NCBI RefSeq assembly: GCF_029223255.1
Contig: NZ_JARHUC010000005.1
Span: 124,001-188,000 of the forward strand
DNA from: Albimonas marina
GTDB taxonomy: Bacteria > Pseudomonadota > Alphaproteobacteria > Rhodobacterales > Rhodobacteraceae
Length of the DNA stretch: 64,000 nt
Direction: 5' to 3'
This document shows positions 63,455 through 64,000 of this stretch, in pieces. Positions within the stretch are counted from its first letter, which is position 1. Every line of letters begins with the position of its first letter. Both the position numbers and the translations under genes were made by a program. A model generated the notes under the pieces. That model saw only the letters and a list, made by a program, of their open reading frames with translations, made no database searches and had not been told where the DNA came from.

Positions 63455-64000
63455 CCGCCGCAGCCATGACCCCCGCCCTCTCCGCCCCCGCCAAGCTCGC
63501 CATCGCGGCCGTCGTCGCCGTGGCGGTGGTGGCCGCGCCCTTCGGGTTCTACCCGGTGCTGCTGATGAAGGTGATGTGCTTCGCGCTGTTCGCCTGCGCC
63601 TTCAACCTGCTGCCGGGCTATGCGGGCCTGCTGAGCTTCGGGCACGCGATGTTCTTCGGCGGCGCCTCCTACATCTGCGCCTACGGGGTGAAGGAGATGG
63701 GGCTGCCGCCCGAGGTCGGCATCCTCGCCGGCACCGCCTTCGCAGCCCTGCTGGGGCTGGTCGCGGGCGCGCTCGCGATCCGCCGGCAGGGCATCTACTT
63801 CGCCATGGTCACCCTGGCGCTGGCGCAGATGTTCTACTTCTTCTGCCTCCAGGCGCCCTTCACCAACGGCGAGGACGGCATCCAGGGCGTGCCGCGCGGG
63901 CATTTCCTGGGGCTGATCGACCTGAACGACGACGTCTCGCTCTACTACGTCGTGGCGGTGATCTTCGTGGGCGGCGTGGCGCTGATCCACCGCATCGTGC
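63451..64000 (+). CDS. livM: Branched-chain-type ABC transporter permease (LivM-like), partial
   Basis: The first 183 codons of the second permease, cut by the right edge. After a leading helix ('LAIAAVVAVAVVAAPFGFYP'), 'FALFACAFNLLPGYAGLLSF' and 'GHAMFFGGASYICAYGV' are the LivM signature, with 'QGIYFAMVTLALAQMFYF' further in. ATG 63451 overlaps the livH stop (ATGA). Confidence 0.93.
   Translation, partial: MTAAAMTPALSAPAKLAIAAVVAVAVVAAPFGFYPVLLMKVMCFALFACAFNLLPGYAGLLSFGHAMFFGGASYICAYGVKEMGLPPEVGILAGTAFAALLGLVAGALAIRRQGIYFAMVTLALAQMFYFFCLQAPFTNGEDGIQGVPRGHFLGLIDLNDDVSLYYVVAVIFVGGVALIHRIV

Overview
The window is very GC-rich DNA (well above 70% by eye, with G/C in nearly all third codon positions) from what looks like an alphaproteobacterium, most probably a high-GC member of the Rhodobacterales. 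The reasons are the gene content (Ugp- and Liv-type ABC systems, several acyl-CoA operons, a YfcG-like GST, a single-chain acyl-CoA carboxylase) and the codon style. No rRNA, tRNA, phage, transposase or CRISPR was found; this reads as ordinary chromosome with a few accessory-looking intergenic repeats.

Layout. (1) 1-8124: the N-terminal part of an arylsulfatase, a small membrane protein, MscL, a GST, then a class III aminotransferase and two FAD-dependent amine/amino-acid oxidases. (2) 8590-12909: two acyl-CoA dehydrogenase subunits and two crotonase-family enzymes behind a palindromic operator-like site; a 164-bp inverted repeat follows. (3) 13228-27087: a signalling region. Two divergent operons carry single-pass sensors, two proteins in which a periplasmic sensor and HAMP region are fused to a 12-TM major-facilitator domain, a SpoIIE-type phosphatase and a Tat-exported solute-binding protein. 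Next come a GNAT protein, an alanine racemase, and an operon of class III cyclase, anti-sigma kinase and STAS antagonist. (4) 27419-36335: a tyrosine-type phosphatase, a PfkB sugar kinase, a ugpB-A-E-C transporter whose next gene is a 2H phosphoesterase instead of ugpQ, and a GGDEF-EAL protein. (5) 36443-46176: a seven-gene beta-oxidation operon with its TetR regulator and a TesB thioesterase. (6) 46247-52282: a dipeptide-type ABC operon divergent from an ArgE-like deacetylase. (7) 53804-64000: a TetR regulator, acyl-CoA ligase, Liv-type binding protein, 1093-residue BC-BCCP-CT carboxylase and LivG-F-H-M, cut by the right edge.

How it fits together. Regions 2, 5 and 7 describe uptake, CoA activation, carboxylation and beta-oxidation of carboxylic acids, with TetR regulators and similar AT-rich operator-like sites in front of them. 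Region 3 is the most unusual: four proteins share one periplasmic sensor core (two glycines exactly 33 residues apart), two of them continue into MFS domains, and the neighbouring phosphatase, kinase and STAS proteins form the parts of a partner-switching pathway. A sensor-transporter feeding a partner switch is the best candidate here for an undescribed system.
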